From the NCBI GenBank assembly GCA_905479515.1, contig CAJQMX010000325.1:1-15119 (forward strand): DNA of 15,119 nucleotides. Reading direction: 5' to 3'. The notes beneath the pieces were generated by a model. The model was given only the letters and a program-made list of their open reading frames with translations, did no database searches and was not told the origin of the DNA. Of this stretch, positions 1 through 7,482 are shown in pieces. The translations under genes and the position numbers were made by a program. Numbering within the stretch: position 1 is the stretch's first letter; the number at the start of each line of letters is the position of its first letter. Origin of the DNA: an uncultured Parasphingopyxis sp. (GTDB lineage Bacteria; Pseudomonadota; Alphaproteobacteria; Sphingomonadales; Sphingomonadaceae).

Positions 1-717
1 ATTGATCCGGCGACTGCGCGCAATGGTGATGTCATCATCAACCGCGACGGCAAGATGATGCGCCCGAAACGCCTGCCTTCCAACCTGTTCCAGTTCCGCG
101 CTGGCACCGGTGAAGATCGCTGTGTTCTCGACAGCATCACCAGCCTGCAGAACGGCGCCGACCTGCTCTGGATCGAAACCGAAAAGCCGCATGTCGAGCA
201 GATCGCCGGGATGATGGACCGGGTTCGCGAAGTCGTTCCGAACGCCAAGCTGGTTTACAACAACTCGCCGTCGTTCAACTGGACGCTGAACTTCCGTCAG
301 CAGGTCTATGACGCGATGGTTTCCGAGGGTCTCGATGTTTCGGACTATGAGCGCGAAGAGCTGATGGACGCGAAATATGACGATACCGAACTCGGTGAAG
401 CTGCCGACAAGCGCATCCGCACCTTCCAGGCCGATGGATCGAAGCGGGCCGGTATCTTCCATCACCTGATCACCCTGCCGACCTATCACACGGCCGCTCT
501 GTCGACCGACAATCTCGCCAAGGAATATTTCGGCGATGCGGGCATGCTCGGTTATGTTCTGGGCGTCCAGCGCAAGGAAATCCGCGAAGGGATTGCCTGT
601 GTGAAGCATCAGAACATGTCTGGCAGCGACATTGGCGACGATCACAAGGAATATTTCGCCGGTGAAGCCGCGCTGAAAGCCGGCGGTGTCCACAACACGA
701 TGAACCAGTTCGGATAA
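1..717 (+). CDS. aceA: Isocitrate lyase, C-terminal part (5' end outside window)
   Basis: The reading frame is open from base 1 and runs to a TAA at 715-717, giving about 238 residues. Isocitrate lyase splits isocitrate into glyoxylate and succinate, the first step of the glyoxylate shunt needed for growth on acetate or fatty acids, in the cytosol. Visible family signatures are DPATARNGDVI at the left edge, a block reading LLWIETEKPH, the substrate-site segment YNNSPSFNW, and the C-terminal stretch HQNMSGSDIGDDHKEYFAGE followed by HNTMNQFG. The catalytic KKCGH loop would lie upstream of the window and cannot be checked. An internal ATG at 55 is not the true start, because conserved family sequence continues upstream of it. 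Its presence fits the acyl-CoA genes further along, since fatty-acid breakdown to acetyl-CoA requires the shunt. The gene is followed by a strong terminator. Family assignment is secure. Confidence 0.95.
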   Translation: MDPATARNGDVIINRDGKMMRPKRLPSNLFQFRAGTGEDRCVLDSITSLQNGADLLWIETEKPHVEQIAGMMDRVREVVPNAKLVYNNSPSFNWTLNFRQQVYDAMVSEGLDVSDYEREELMDAKYDDTELGEAADKRIRTFQADGSKRAGIFHHLITLPTYHTAALSTDNLAKEYFGDAGMLGYVLGVQRKEIREGIACVKHQNMSGSDIGDDHKEYFAGEAALKAGGVHNTMNQFG

Positions 718-738
718 GTCCGGCCTGATCAACAGGGT

Positions 739-780
739 TCAGGTGCCCCTCTCCCTTCGCCCCCTTTGAGGGGCACCTGA
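739..780. repeat. 13-bp perfect hairpin downstream of aceA
   Basis: Bases 739-751 and 768-780 are exact reverse complements (TCAGGTGCCCCTC against GAGGGGCACCTGA), leaving a pyrimidine-rich 16-nt loop. No T run follows, so it is not a textbook intrinsic terminator. It may protect the 3' end of the aceA mRNA, or be one copy of a dispersed palindromic repeat. The stem itself is certain; its role is not known. Confidence 0.7.
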
Positions 781-809
781 TCCACCCGAATTTCCTGGGG
801 AGGAAAGTG

Positions 810-839
810 ATCCGTCGGTAGAGATACCGGCGGATTTTT
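810..839 (+). terminator. Intrinsic terminator of aceA
   Basis: An 11-bp stem (810-820 with 825-835, one U-G wobble) closes on a GAGA tetraloop and runs directly into five T residues (835-839). This is a classic rho-independent terminator shape and sits about 95 bases after the aceA stop. The facing asparaginase gene ends at 874. The opposite strand also carries a T-containing stretch after the stem (TCACTTTCC), but it is weaker. Confidence 0.8.
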
Positions 840-873
840 CCTATCCACCAGTGTCTTAAGGTACGCCCTCCCC

Positions 874-1773
874 TTAACGACAAGCCGCGAAGGTTGTGCT
901 CATCGCCGGGAGCGTGCTGGACACCGCCGCCCGCTTCATCCCGCCCGAATTGAACAGCATCGCGACCTCGCCGGTGCTCGATACGGCGATCGCCCCGCCG
1001 TCTCCGCCCAGCTTTTTGACATCTTCAAGCATCGCCCAGATCGCATCTTCCAGTGTGTCCCCGACCAGTTCGAACCGATGCGCGGCATTCAGCGCCCCGC
1101 CAGCCCGGATGAATTTCTCGCCGGTGCCCGTGCAGGAAATCGCGACATGCTGGTCCGCCCAGGTGCCCGCCCCGATCAGCGGCGTATCGCCGACCCGCCC
1201 CGGTGGTTTCCCGAACACACCGCCGGTTGATGTCGCCGCAGCCAGATTGCCGTGCAGATCCAGCGCCACCGCGCCCACCGTGCCATGCGACATATCGGTG
1301 ACCGACATATCGGCCTCGCTCACCCCGACGGGCAGCACATAATAGGCGTCCGGATCGCCAACCGGCGCGCAATCATTCTCCGCGGCAAAGCGGATCGCCC
1401 CATCCCCGGCCAGCATGACGCTGGGTGAACGCTCCATCACCTTGCGGGCAACCCCGATCGGGCTGATCACATCCTGGATCACCGCCACGGAGCCCGCATT
1501 TTGCGTCGCCCCGTCCATGATGCTGGCGTCAAGCTCGATAATCCCGTGCAGGTTCCGGGCCGATCCCTTGCCCGCCACATAAAGCCCCGAAGCTTCCAGA
1601 TCGCGCACCATTTCCTCGACAACATCAAGGCTTGTGCTGCCACCGCGCAGCATCCCCTCGCCGCGCGCCGCAAGCGCCGCCAGATGCGCCTCGACCTCGC
1701 CATAATCGACCCCGGGCCGCGGCCCGGCGCCGCCATGCAGAGCCAGTGCAAAAGTGGGAGAAGATGAGGTCAT
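874..1773 (-). CDS. iaaA: Isoaspartyl peptidase / type III (plant-type) L-asparaginase
   Basis: A 299-residue Ntn-hydrolase of the EcAIII type, which removes N-terminal isoaspartyl residues from damaged peptides and can hydrolyse asparagine. The start [13 protein letters not shown] carries the family HGGAG signature. Autocleavage would occur before Thr165 in [10 protein letters not shown], making Thr165 the N-terminal nucleophile of the small subunit. TSTGG (181-185), [12 protein letters not shown] (193-204) and CTGTGE (214-219) are the remaining substrate-site motifs. Length is normal for the family, though the last 20 residues look less conserved. The ATG at 1773 has a GGAG about 8 bases upstream, supporting this start. 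No signal peptide is visible, so it is probably cytosolic. It converges with aceA and has no operon partner. Family is secure; whether peptidase or asparaginase activity dominates cannot be read from sequence. Confidence 0.93.
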   Translation of the reverse strand: MTSSSPTFALALHGGAGPRPGVDYGEVEAHLAALAARGEGMLRGGSTSLDVVEEMVRDLEASGLYVAGKGSARNLHGIIELDASIMDGATQNAGSVAVIQDVISPIGVARKVMERSPSVMLAGDGAIRFAAENDCAPVGDPDAYYVLPVGVSEADMSVTDMSHGTVGAVALDLHGNLAAATSTGGVFGKPPGRVGDTPLIGAGTWADQHVAISCTGTGEKFIRAGGALNAAHRFELVGDTLEDAIWAMLEDVKKLGGDGGAIAVSSTGEVAMLFNSGGMKRAAVSSTLPAMSTTFAACR

Positions 1774-1943
1774 GGCGAAAGCTCCGATCCGATTTTCGCC
1801 CTCTATGAGAAAGCGTTTCGCTTGTCGATCAAAAGGCAGCGAGAACCATTGGGGCGACTATCCTGCCCTCCCATCAAGTTGACACTCGTTGACACAGGCC
1901 GGGGGTAAAGCGCGCAACATTGTTTCCGAAAACTTGCAAAGTT

Positions 1944-1978
1944 GACGCACAGCGTTGCGCACGGCGAAACTGTGCGTC
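1944..1978. repeat. 9-bp inverted repeat with 17-nt spacer
   Basis: GACGCACAG at 1944-1952 and CTGTGCGTC at 1970-1978 are exact reverse complements. The spacer is GC-rich and itself includes TTGCGCA. It lies about 170 bases upstream of the iaaA start and 290 upstream of the HTH-DUF433 gene. It could be a regulator site or an RNA hairpin; neither is demonstrated. Confidence 0.5.
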
Positions 1979-2212
1979 CTATTGGCCACAGTTTTGTGAA
2001 GGGGTTCGGCGGGGTCATCGGCCCGATACTATCATGACCGACGACGTGTAGGACAGGAAATAGGGTTTCTCGTGAACTTGGCGTCTTGGGAACTAGTTCA
2101 CTGTCCCCAAATTAGCTTTGGCGACAACAATCTACTCTCTCTATATTATTGTTATTCCAAGCTTACCTTCAGATTAATGTTGTAATTATTTCTTTGCTCC
2201 ATAACCCTAAAC

Positions 2213-2241
2213 TTGCCAAATTGATGTACCGCACATAGGAT
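2213..2241 (+). promoter_or_regulatory. Probable sigma-70 promoter of the HTH-DUF433 / DUF5615 cassette
   Basis: TTGCCA (2213-2218, 5 of 6 matches to the -35 consensus) and TAGGAT (2236-2241, 4 of 6 matches to the -10) are separated by exactly 17 bases. The predicted transcript starts near 2248 and reaches the GTG start at 2269 after a leader of about 20 bases that contains AAAGGA at the right distance. Assigned by eye only. Confidence 0.55.
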
Positions 2242-2268
2242 TCTTATGCCTGATCAAAGGACGACGAC

Positions 2269-2904
2269 GTGTCAGTGAATGAGAACGTTATAATCGCTTT
2301 TAGCGTCGACCACGCAGCGCGCGTCACGGGCTTGTCGAAAGCGCGGCTGACAAGGTGGGATAAGATCGGTTTCTTCCAACCAGAACATACAAACCCTGAA
2401 GATCGTGGTAATCCGTATGGGCGCGTCTATTCGTTTTCCGATCTTGTCGGCTTGCGTACATTAGCGGTGCTCGCAGATGATTATCGTGTACCGCTCAGAG
2501 AACTACGCAAAGCACATGATCGCCTCAAAGAGAAAGCGGACAGGCCTTGGTCTGAAATTTCTTTGTCAGTTCTCAATCGTGAAGTTGTCGATGTTCAGGA
2601 GCGCAAAGGCGTACCCAGCGGCCAAGGAATATTGCACAGCATTCCATTACCGGAAATTGCAAAAGAAGTAGCCGAAAAGGCTCGTAAACTTCGCGATCGA
2701 GACAAGGCGCTACTCGGCACGATCGAGCGTCATCGATACGTTGCGCACAATGCAGAGGTGATCGCCGGCACGCGTATCCCTCTCTCAGCAATCAAAAGTT
2801 TCATGGATGCTGGCTACTCAGACAAAGAAATTATTGGAGAATACCCTACGCTCACTAAGATAGACCTCCAGTTTGTTCGAGAGCGCCTAAGGGAAGCAGC
2901 CTGA
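2269..2904 (+). CDS. MerR-like HTH + DUF433 protein, probable VapB-like antitoxin/regulator
   Basis: A 211-residue protein. Residues about 11-90 form a MerR-like winged helix (FSVDHAARVTGLSKARLTRW, then GRVYSFSDLVGLRTLAVL). A charged, probably helical linker follows (about 105-150), then a DUF433 domain (about 155-205) with the hallmark VIAGTRIPLSAIKSFMDAGY and IIGEYPTLT. DUF433 proteins are commonly partnered with DUF5615 PIN-like proteins in predicted type II toxin-antitoxin pairs, and the next gene is exactly such a protein, 6 bases on. The expected role is to bind and neutralise that partner and, through the HTH, to repress the shared promoter. The start is GTG at 2269, supported by AAAGGA 7 bases upstream; no better ATG is in frame. 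GC and codon use are lower than in the flanking aceA and hut genes, suggesting acquisition by transfer. Domain calls are firm; the toxin-antitoxin role is inferred. Confidence 0.85.
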   Translation: MSVNENVIIAFSVDHAARVTGLSKARLTRWDKIGFFQPEHTNPEDRGNPYGRVYSFSDLVGLRTLAVLADDYRVPLRELRKAHDRLKEKADRPWSEISLSVLNREVVDVQERKGVPSGQGILHSIPLPEIAKEVAEKARKLRDRDKALLGTIERHRYVAHNAEVIAGTRIPLSAIKSFMDAGYSDKEIIGEYPTLTKIDLQFVRERLREAA

Positions 2905-2910
2905 GGTTAG

Positions 2911-3294
2911 GTGAGGTTTTTCAGCGATCATTGCGTTGCGGAATCAGTCTGCAAATTTCTCGAGAGTCGCGGTCACGAGGTGATGAGGCTTCGCGAATAT
3001 TTACCCACCGATTCTCCTGATCCCCTTGTAGCCAAAGTTGCTCAAGAAAGTGACGCTGTCCTCGTCAGCCATGATGGTGACTTCAAAGCAATCGCTCCTC
3101 GCGTACCGAAGGGTGCAAAACAGCGATTCCGAAGGCTAAGTCGGATTCACATGAACGTCGAAAGCAACCAAGCACTAAATCGGATAACGGCCGCTATCGA
3201 ATTCGTCGAATTTGAATGGGATGGCGCACAACAGAGGGACGACAAGCGTCTTCATATTGTAGTTGGCAAGGCCGTTCTTAAAACGAGCCGTTAG
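2911..3294 (+). CDS. DUF5615 PIN-like protein, probable VapC-like toxin nuclease
   Basis: A 127-residue protein matching the DUF5615 PIN-like fold. It has an N-terminal strand with an acidic residue (MRFFSDHCV, Asp6), then LESRGHEVMRLREYLPTDSPDPLVAKVA with acidic residues at 34 and 37, then AVLVSHDGDF with Asp55 and Asp57. These Asp positions correspond to the metal-binding acids expected of a PIN-type RNase. A basic stretch follows (KGAKQRFRRLSR, 67-78). Family members usually have Asp-Glu at the first site; here it is Asp-His. The start is GTG at 2911, 6 bases after the upstream stop, with TGAGG just ahead, so the two genes are almost certainly co-translated. Length is normal, so the gene appears intact. 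Family assignment is good; RNase activity and toxicity are inferred from the family and the partner gene. Confidence 0.8.
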   Translation: MRFFSDHCVAESVCKFLESRGHEVMRLREYLPTDSPDPLVAKVAQESDAVLVSHDGDFKAIAPRVPKGAKQRFRRLSRIHMNVESNQALNRITAAIEFVEFEWDGAQQRDDKRLHIVVGKAVLKTSR

Positions 3295-3336
3295 CCCTCA
3301 CGATCACGAGATACGAAGCAACGTTACAGTGCCCCC

Positions 3337-4266
3337 TCACCCATACAGTAACCGTCTCACCAACAACGCCGCACTCCGGGCCGTCATTCCGTCCCGGTCA
3401 TGCGGCGGGGACAGCTCGACGATATCGGCGAGCGGGAGGGTGCAGCCGTTGGAGGCTGCGGCGGTCATCACCGTCTCGACCAGATGCTCGACCGTTGAGA
3501 GCGGCACGCCGCGCGCGGCGGGGGCGCTGACGCCGGGGGCTTGGTAGTGGGGCAGCAGGTCGATATCGGTGGTGAGGTAGAGAATGTCGGATCGTTCGGC
3601 GATGGCTTGGATTTCGCCGTCCGCCGCCTCCTGATCGGCAATCAGGGCGTGATCCATCACCATGCGCACGCCCCAGTCCGCCGCCCGCTCAATCAGCGCG
3701 ACCGTATTGGATTCCTCGGCCAGCCCTATGCACAGATAGTCGAAGCCGTCCGGGTCCGCATTGCGCATCTGGTTAAACGGTGTGCCCGATGAGGGGCCAG
3801 CCGCGCCGGGTGTGCGCAGATCGAGATGCGCGTCAAGATTGATGATGCCGATCTTGCGCTCCGGGAAGTGCGCGCGCAGGCCCTGATAGCTGCCCCAGGC
3901 CGTTTCATGCCCACCGCCGAGAACGATCAGGCGTTCGAACCGGGATAGCGCGTTTGCGACATGCTCGCCCAGCATCGTCTGCCCGGCTTCCAGATCGTCG
4001 CCTTCAACTTCCACATCGCCAAGATCGGCGAAAGGCTTGGCATTGGCAGGCGCGGCGAACCCGCTCAGCGCCTTGCGCAGCGCCTGCGGCCCCTGCCGCG
4101 CGCCGATCCGTCCCTTGTTGCGGGCAACCCCGGCCTCGCTGGCAAAGCCGAGCAGCGCGCGATCGCCGCTCTCGCCTGCATATTGGTATATCCGCCGGGC
4201 GCGCTCGCCATCCTCGCTGTCGTCGCGGCCTGTCCAGGGCTGGGGCGGGATATGGGTGGCGGGCAT
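3337..4266 (-). CDS. hutG: Formimidoylglutamase (ureohydrolase family)
   Basis: A 309-residue enzyme hydrolysing N-formimidoyl-glutamate to glutamate and formamide, the last step of the histidine route encoded here. Manganese-ligand motifs of the arginase fold are present: GGGHE (117-121), DAHLD (145-149) and TTDID (232-236). The third Asp of the arginase SxDxDxxDP pattern is replaced (LLPHY), and VSAPAARG follows (246-253), both as I know them from HutG. ELSPPHD (284-290) closes the domain. The frame extends upstream to 4320, but those 18 extra codons would overlap hutU and are unconserved in look. The ATG at 4266 begins 8 bases after the hutU stop and is preferred, although its ribosome site (ACAGG) is weak. 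It is last in the hut operon and faces the DUF5615 gene across 42 bases with no obvious terminator. An agmatinase identity is unlikely given the neighbours. Confidence 0.92.
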   Translation of the reverse strand: MPATHIPPQPWTGRDDSEDGERARRIYQYAGESGDRALLGFASEAGVARNKGRIGARQGPQALRKALSGFAAPANAKPFADLGDVEVEGDDLEAGQTMLGEHVANALSRFERLIVLGGGHETAWGSYQGLRAHFPERKIGIINLDAHLDLRTPGAAGPSSGTPFNQMRNADPDGFDYLCIGLAEESNTVALIERAADWGVRMVMDHALIADQEAADGEIQAIAERSDILYLTTDIDLLPHYQAPGVSAPAARGVPLSTVEHLVETVMTAAASNGCTLPLADIVELSPPHDRDGMTARSAALLVRRLLYG

Positions 4267-4274
4267 GACCTGTC

Positions 4275-5945
4275 TTATCCCAAAATGCCGGGCAGGTTGA
4301 GGCCATGTTCGCGGGCGCAATCAATCGCCTCATCATAGCCGGCATCGGCATGGCGCATGACGCCGGTCGCCGGATCATTCCACAGCACATTGGCGATCCG
4401 CGCATCGGCTTCCTCGCTGCCATCACAGCAGATGACCATGCCGCTATGCTGGGAAAAGCCCATGCCGACGCCGCCGCCATGATGGAGGCTGACCCATGTC
4501 GCGCCGCTGGCGGTGTTGAGCAGTGCATTGAGGAGCGGCCAGTCCGACACCGCATCGGAGCCGTCTTTCATTGCCTCGGTTTCACGGTTGGGCGAGGCGA
4601 CCGAGCCGCTGTCGAGATGATCGCGGCCGATCACGACCGGGGCGCTGAGTTCGCCTGTCCGCACCATTTCGTTGAAGGCAAGGCCCAGCCGGTCGCGCTG
4701 CCCCAGCCCGACCCAGCAGATGCGCGCAGGCAGCCCCTGAAAGCTGATCCGCTCACGTGCCATATCCAGCCAGTTGTGGAGATGGGGGTCGTCGGGGATG
4801 AGCTCCTTCACCTTGGCGTCCGTCTTGTAGATATCCTCCGGGTCACCGGAAAGCGCGCACCAGCGGAACGGGCCGATGCCGCGACAAAATAATGGCCGGA
4901 TATAGGCGGGGACGAAGCCCGGGAACGCGAACGCGTCCTCCAGCCCCTCATCCAGCGCGACTTGCCGGATATTGTTGCCATAATCGAGCGTCGGGACGCC
5001 CGCATTCCAATAATCGACCATCGCGGCGACATGGACCTTCATGCTGGCGCGGGCGGCTTTCTCGACCTCCTTGAGATCGCGTTCCCGCTGGTCGCGCCAT
5101 TCGGCCATCGTCCAGCCGGCGGGCAGATAGCCGTTGACCGGATCATGCGCGCTGGTCTGGTCGGTCACCATATCGGGGCGGATGCCGCGCCTGAAGAGTT
5201 CGGGCACGATCTCCGCCGCGTTGCCAAGAAGCCCGACGGATTTCGCTTCGCCTGCTGCGGTCCATTCTTCGATCATCGCGAGGGCCTCATCGACGGTCCG
5301 CGCTTTCTCATCCACATATTGGGTGCGCTGGCGGAAATCGATGCGGGTCTCGTCGCATTCAATGGCAAGGCAGCAGGCGCCTGCCATGACAGCGGCCAAC
5401 GGCTGCGCGCCGCCCATGCCGCCAAGCCCGGCGGTCAGGATCCATTTGCCGGTAAGGTCGCCATCATAATGCTGGCGCCCGGCCTCGACGAAGGTCTCGT
5501 ACGTGCCCTGAACGATCCCTTGCGTGCCGATATAGATCCAGCTGCCGGCCGTCATCTGGCCGTACATGGCGAGCCCCTTTTTATCGAGCTCGTTGAAATG
5601 GTCCCAGGTTGCCCAGTGCGGGACGAGGTTCGAGTTGGCGATCAGGACGCGGGGCGCATTCTCATGCGTTTTGAACACGCCGACTGGCTTGCCGGATTGC
5701 ACGAGCAGGGTTTCGTCACTCTCCAGCGCTGTGAGGCTGGCAACAATCTGGTCAAAGGCCTGCCAGTTGCGCGCGGCACGGCCGATGCCGCCGTAAACGA
5801 CCAGCTCCGCCGGGTTCTCTGCCACGTCCGGGTGGAGATTGTTCATCAGCATGCGCAGCGGCGCTTCGGTCAGCCAGCTCTTGGCGGTGAGCGTCGTGCC
5901 GGTTGGCGGGCGCACTTCGCGGGAATTGTGAAACCGGTCAGCCAT
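4275..5945 (-). CDS. hutU: Urocanate hydratase (urocanase)
   Basis: A 556-residue NAD-dependent enzyme converting urocanate to imidazolone propionate. The N-terminus ([16 protein letters not shown]) and the glycine-rich NAD-binding segment [10 protein letters not shown] (173-182) are typical. [10 protein letters not shown] (353-362) is conserved, and Cys410 in ARICWVGLG falls at the same number as the essential cysteine reported for the Pseudomonas putida enzyme. [17 protein letters not shown] (486-502) is the other family block. Length is full. The ATG overlaps the hutH stop in ATGGCTGA, and GGAGGA sits 8 bases upstream inside hutH, so the start is well supported and coupled to hutH translation. 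Long open frames on the opposite strand are shadows of its GC-rich codons. Cytosolic; identification is essentially certain. Confidence 0.98.
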   Translation of the reverse strand: MADRFHNSREVRPPTGTTLTAKSWLTEAPLRMLMNNLHPDVAENPAELVVYGGIGRAARNWQAFDQIVASLTALESDETLLVQSGKPVGVFKTHENAPRVLIANSNLVPHWATWDHFNELDKKGLAMYGQMTAGSWIYIGTQGIVQGTYETFVEAGRQHYDGDLTGKWILTAGLGGMGGAQPLAAVMAGACCLAIECDETRIDFRQRTQYVDEKARTVDEALAMIEEWTAAGEAKSVGLLGNAAEIVPELFRRGIRPDMVTDQTSAHDPVNGYLPAGWTMAEWRDQRERDLKEVEKAARASMKVHVAAMVDYWNAGVPTLDYGNNIRQVALDEGLEDAFAFPGFVPAYIRPLFCRGIGPFRWCALSGDPEDIYKTDAKVKELIPDDPHLHNWLDMARERISFQGLPARICWVGLGQRDRLGLAFNEMVRTGELSAPVVIGRDHLDSGSVASPNRETEAMKDGSDAVSDWPLLNALLNTASGATWVSLHHGGGVGMGFSQHSGMVICCDGSEEADARIANVLWNDPATGVMRHADAGYDEAIDCAREHGLNLPGILG

Positions 5946-7482
5946 GGCAATTGTCCTCCAACTTGGGGAAGCCGAGGCCGGTGGCGGCCGTCAGCGTGTT
6001 TCCGCGCGCAAGGTCCGCCGCGACATTGAGGCTCGGCGCGAGAAAGCGGTCTTCGGTGAGCGGGGCGATCTGTTCGCCGAACCTGTCGATCACCGCGCGC
6101 AAAGGAGCGCTCGTTTGTTCAGGCGCACGGTAGCGGATGCCTTCGACCGCGCAGAAAATCTCGATGCCGAGGATCTGGAACAGATTGTCGAGCATGCGCT
6201 GCAGCCGCCGTGCACCATGCGCGGCCATGCTGACATGATCCTCCTGATTGGCGCTGGTCGGGGTCGAGTCCGTTGAGCAGGGATTGGCCAGATGCTTGTT
6301 CTCGCTCATCAGCGCGGCGCTCGTCACCTCGGCAATCATCAACCCCGAATTGAGGCCCGGATCGGCGGCGAGGAAGGGCGGCAGATCATAGCTCAAGGTC
6401 GGATCGACAAGCAGCGCAATGCGGCGCTGCGCGATGCCGCCAATCTCGGCCAGCGCCAGCGCAATCATGTCTGCGGCAAAGGCGACGGGCTCGGCATGGA
6501 AATTGCCGCCCGAAACGATGCGGCCCTCTTCCGCCAGCACCAGCGGATTGTCGGTCGCGGCATTGGCTTCGCGGGCGAGCGTGATGCTGGCCAGCGACAG
6601 CACATCCATCGCAGCGCCCGTCACCTGGGGTTGGCAGCGCATGCAATAGGGATCCTGCACACGCGGATCGTCATCGCGGTGCGAATTGCGGATCTCGCTG
6701 TCGTGAAGCAGCGCGCGCATGGTTGCGGCCGCCGCGATCTGGCCCGGATGCCCGCGCAGATCGTGGATTTCGGCAAGCAGCGGCGCGGTGGAGGCCTTGG
6801 CCGCATCTATCGAGAGCGATGAGGAAATGAGCGCGGTGTGGGCCGCGTGCTGCCCCTCGAACAGCGCGGCGAGCGCATAGGCGGTGGAAAATTGCGTGCC
6901 ATTGATCAGCGCCAGCCCTTCCTTCGGGCCAAGCTCGATCGGTCTGAGCCCGGCTTTGCTGAGCGCCTTGGCCCCTCCATATGTTTCGCCCCGGTAAACC
7001 GCCTCGCCTTCCCCGATCATGACGGCGGCCATATGGGCGAGCGGCGCCAGATCGCCGGACGCGCCGACCGATCCCTGTGCCGGAACCACCGGCGTGACTC
7101 CGCGCTCCAGCATCGCCTCAAGCAGATCGATAACCGTCTCGCGCACGCCGGACGCGCCGCGCCCCAGCGATATCAGTTTCAACGCCATCATCAGCCGGGC
7201 AATCGCGCGCGGTGTCGCCTCACCCACGCCGCAGCAATGGGAGAGAACGAGGTTGCGTTGCAGCTTGGCAGTGTCTTCTGCCGCGATCCGGATGGAGGCG
7301 AGCTTGCCGAAGCCGGTATTCACACCATACACGGCCTCACTGCCCTGCGCGGCAATCGCCACCCGCTCTGCCGAAGCGATAATCGCCGTGCGCGCTTCAT
7401 CGTCCAGCGCAACCGGCAACTCATCCCGCCAGATCTTTTCCAGTGTTTCGAGCGAAACCTCTCCGGGTCGCAAAATCAGCAT
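5938..7482 (-). CDS. hutH: Histidine ammonia-lyase (histidase)
   Basis: A 514-residue enzyme removing ammonia from histidine to give urocanate, the entry step of the pathway. The electrophilic MIO cofactor forms from the Ala-Ser-Gly triad at 141-143 within [22 protein letters not shown] (52-59), INGTQFSTA (193-201), GNFHAEPVA (326-334) and the QEDHVSM segment (413-419) are the other active-site parts. The frame is open well upstream, but the real start is the ATG at 7482: family homology begins at [10 protein letters not shown] and GGAGGG lies about 6 bases upstream. That ATG overlaps the hutI stop in ATGCTGA, so translation is probably coupled. Full length, no defects seen. Assignment is essentially certain. 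Confidence 0.98.
   Translation of the reverse strand: MLILRPGEVSLETLEKIWRDELPVALDDEARTAIIASAERVAIAAQGSEAVYGVNTGFGKLASIRIAAEDTAKLQRNLVLSHCCGVGEATPRAIARLMMALKLISLGRGASGVRETVIDLLEAMLERGVTPVVPAQGSVGASGDLAPLAHMAAVMIGEGEAVYRGETYGGAKALSKAGLRPIELGPKEGLALINGTQFSTAYALAALFEGQHAAHTALISSSLSIDAAKASTAPLLAEIHDLRGHPGQIAAAATMRALLHDSEIRNSHRDDDPRVQDPYCMRCQPQVTGAAMDVLSLASITLAREANAATDNPLVLAEEGRIVSGGNFHAEPVAFAADMIALALAEIGGIAQRRIALLVDPTLSYDLPPFLAADPGLNSGLMIAEVTSAALMSENKHLANPCSTDSTPTSANQEDHVSMAAHGARRLQRMLDNLFQILGIEIFCAVEGIRYRAPEQTSAPLRAVIDRFGEQIAPLTEDRFLAPSLNVAADLARGNTLTAATGLGFPKLEDNCHG

Larger units (their letters stand above)
1774..2268. other. Gene-free stretch between iaaA and the HTH-DUF433 gene
   Basis: About 495 bases without a convincing gene. 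The left part is GC-rich and holds the iaaA leader (a small AAGCG-TTT-CGCTT palindrome at 1811-1823), a tandem GTTGACAC pair (1878-1885, 1888-1895) and inverted repeats at 1944-1978 and 2072-2101. From about 2100 to 2220 it is only about 35 % GC by hand count, well below the flanking genes, and ends in the promoter and leader of the next gene. A 71-codon frame on the minus strand (1803-2018) has no family resemblance or ribosome site and is taken as chance. Confidence 0.6.

Noticed and set aside
470..883. 137-codon minus-strand open frame antisense to isocitrate lyase
   Set aside because: Runs through both hairpins and opposite a conserved enzyme; Arg/Cys-rich translation with no family match.
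1803..2018. 71-codon minus-strand open frame in the gene-free region
   Set aside because: No family resemblance, no convincing ribosome site, and it crosses inverted repeats.
3295..3336. Possible terminator between the DUF5615 gene and hutG
   Set aside because: No stem with a following T run could be found in the 42 bases.
4962..6029. 355-codon plus-strand open frame antisense to hutU
   Set aside because: It is a shadow of GC-rich hutU codons; no family motifs, while the minus-strand urocanase is complete and certain.
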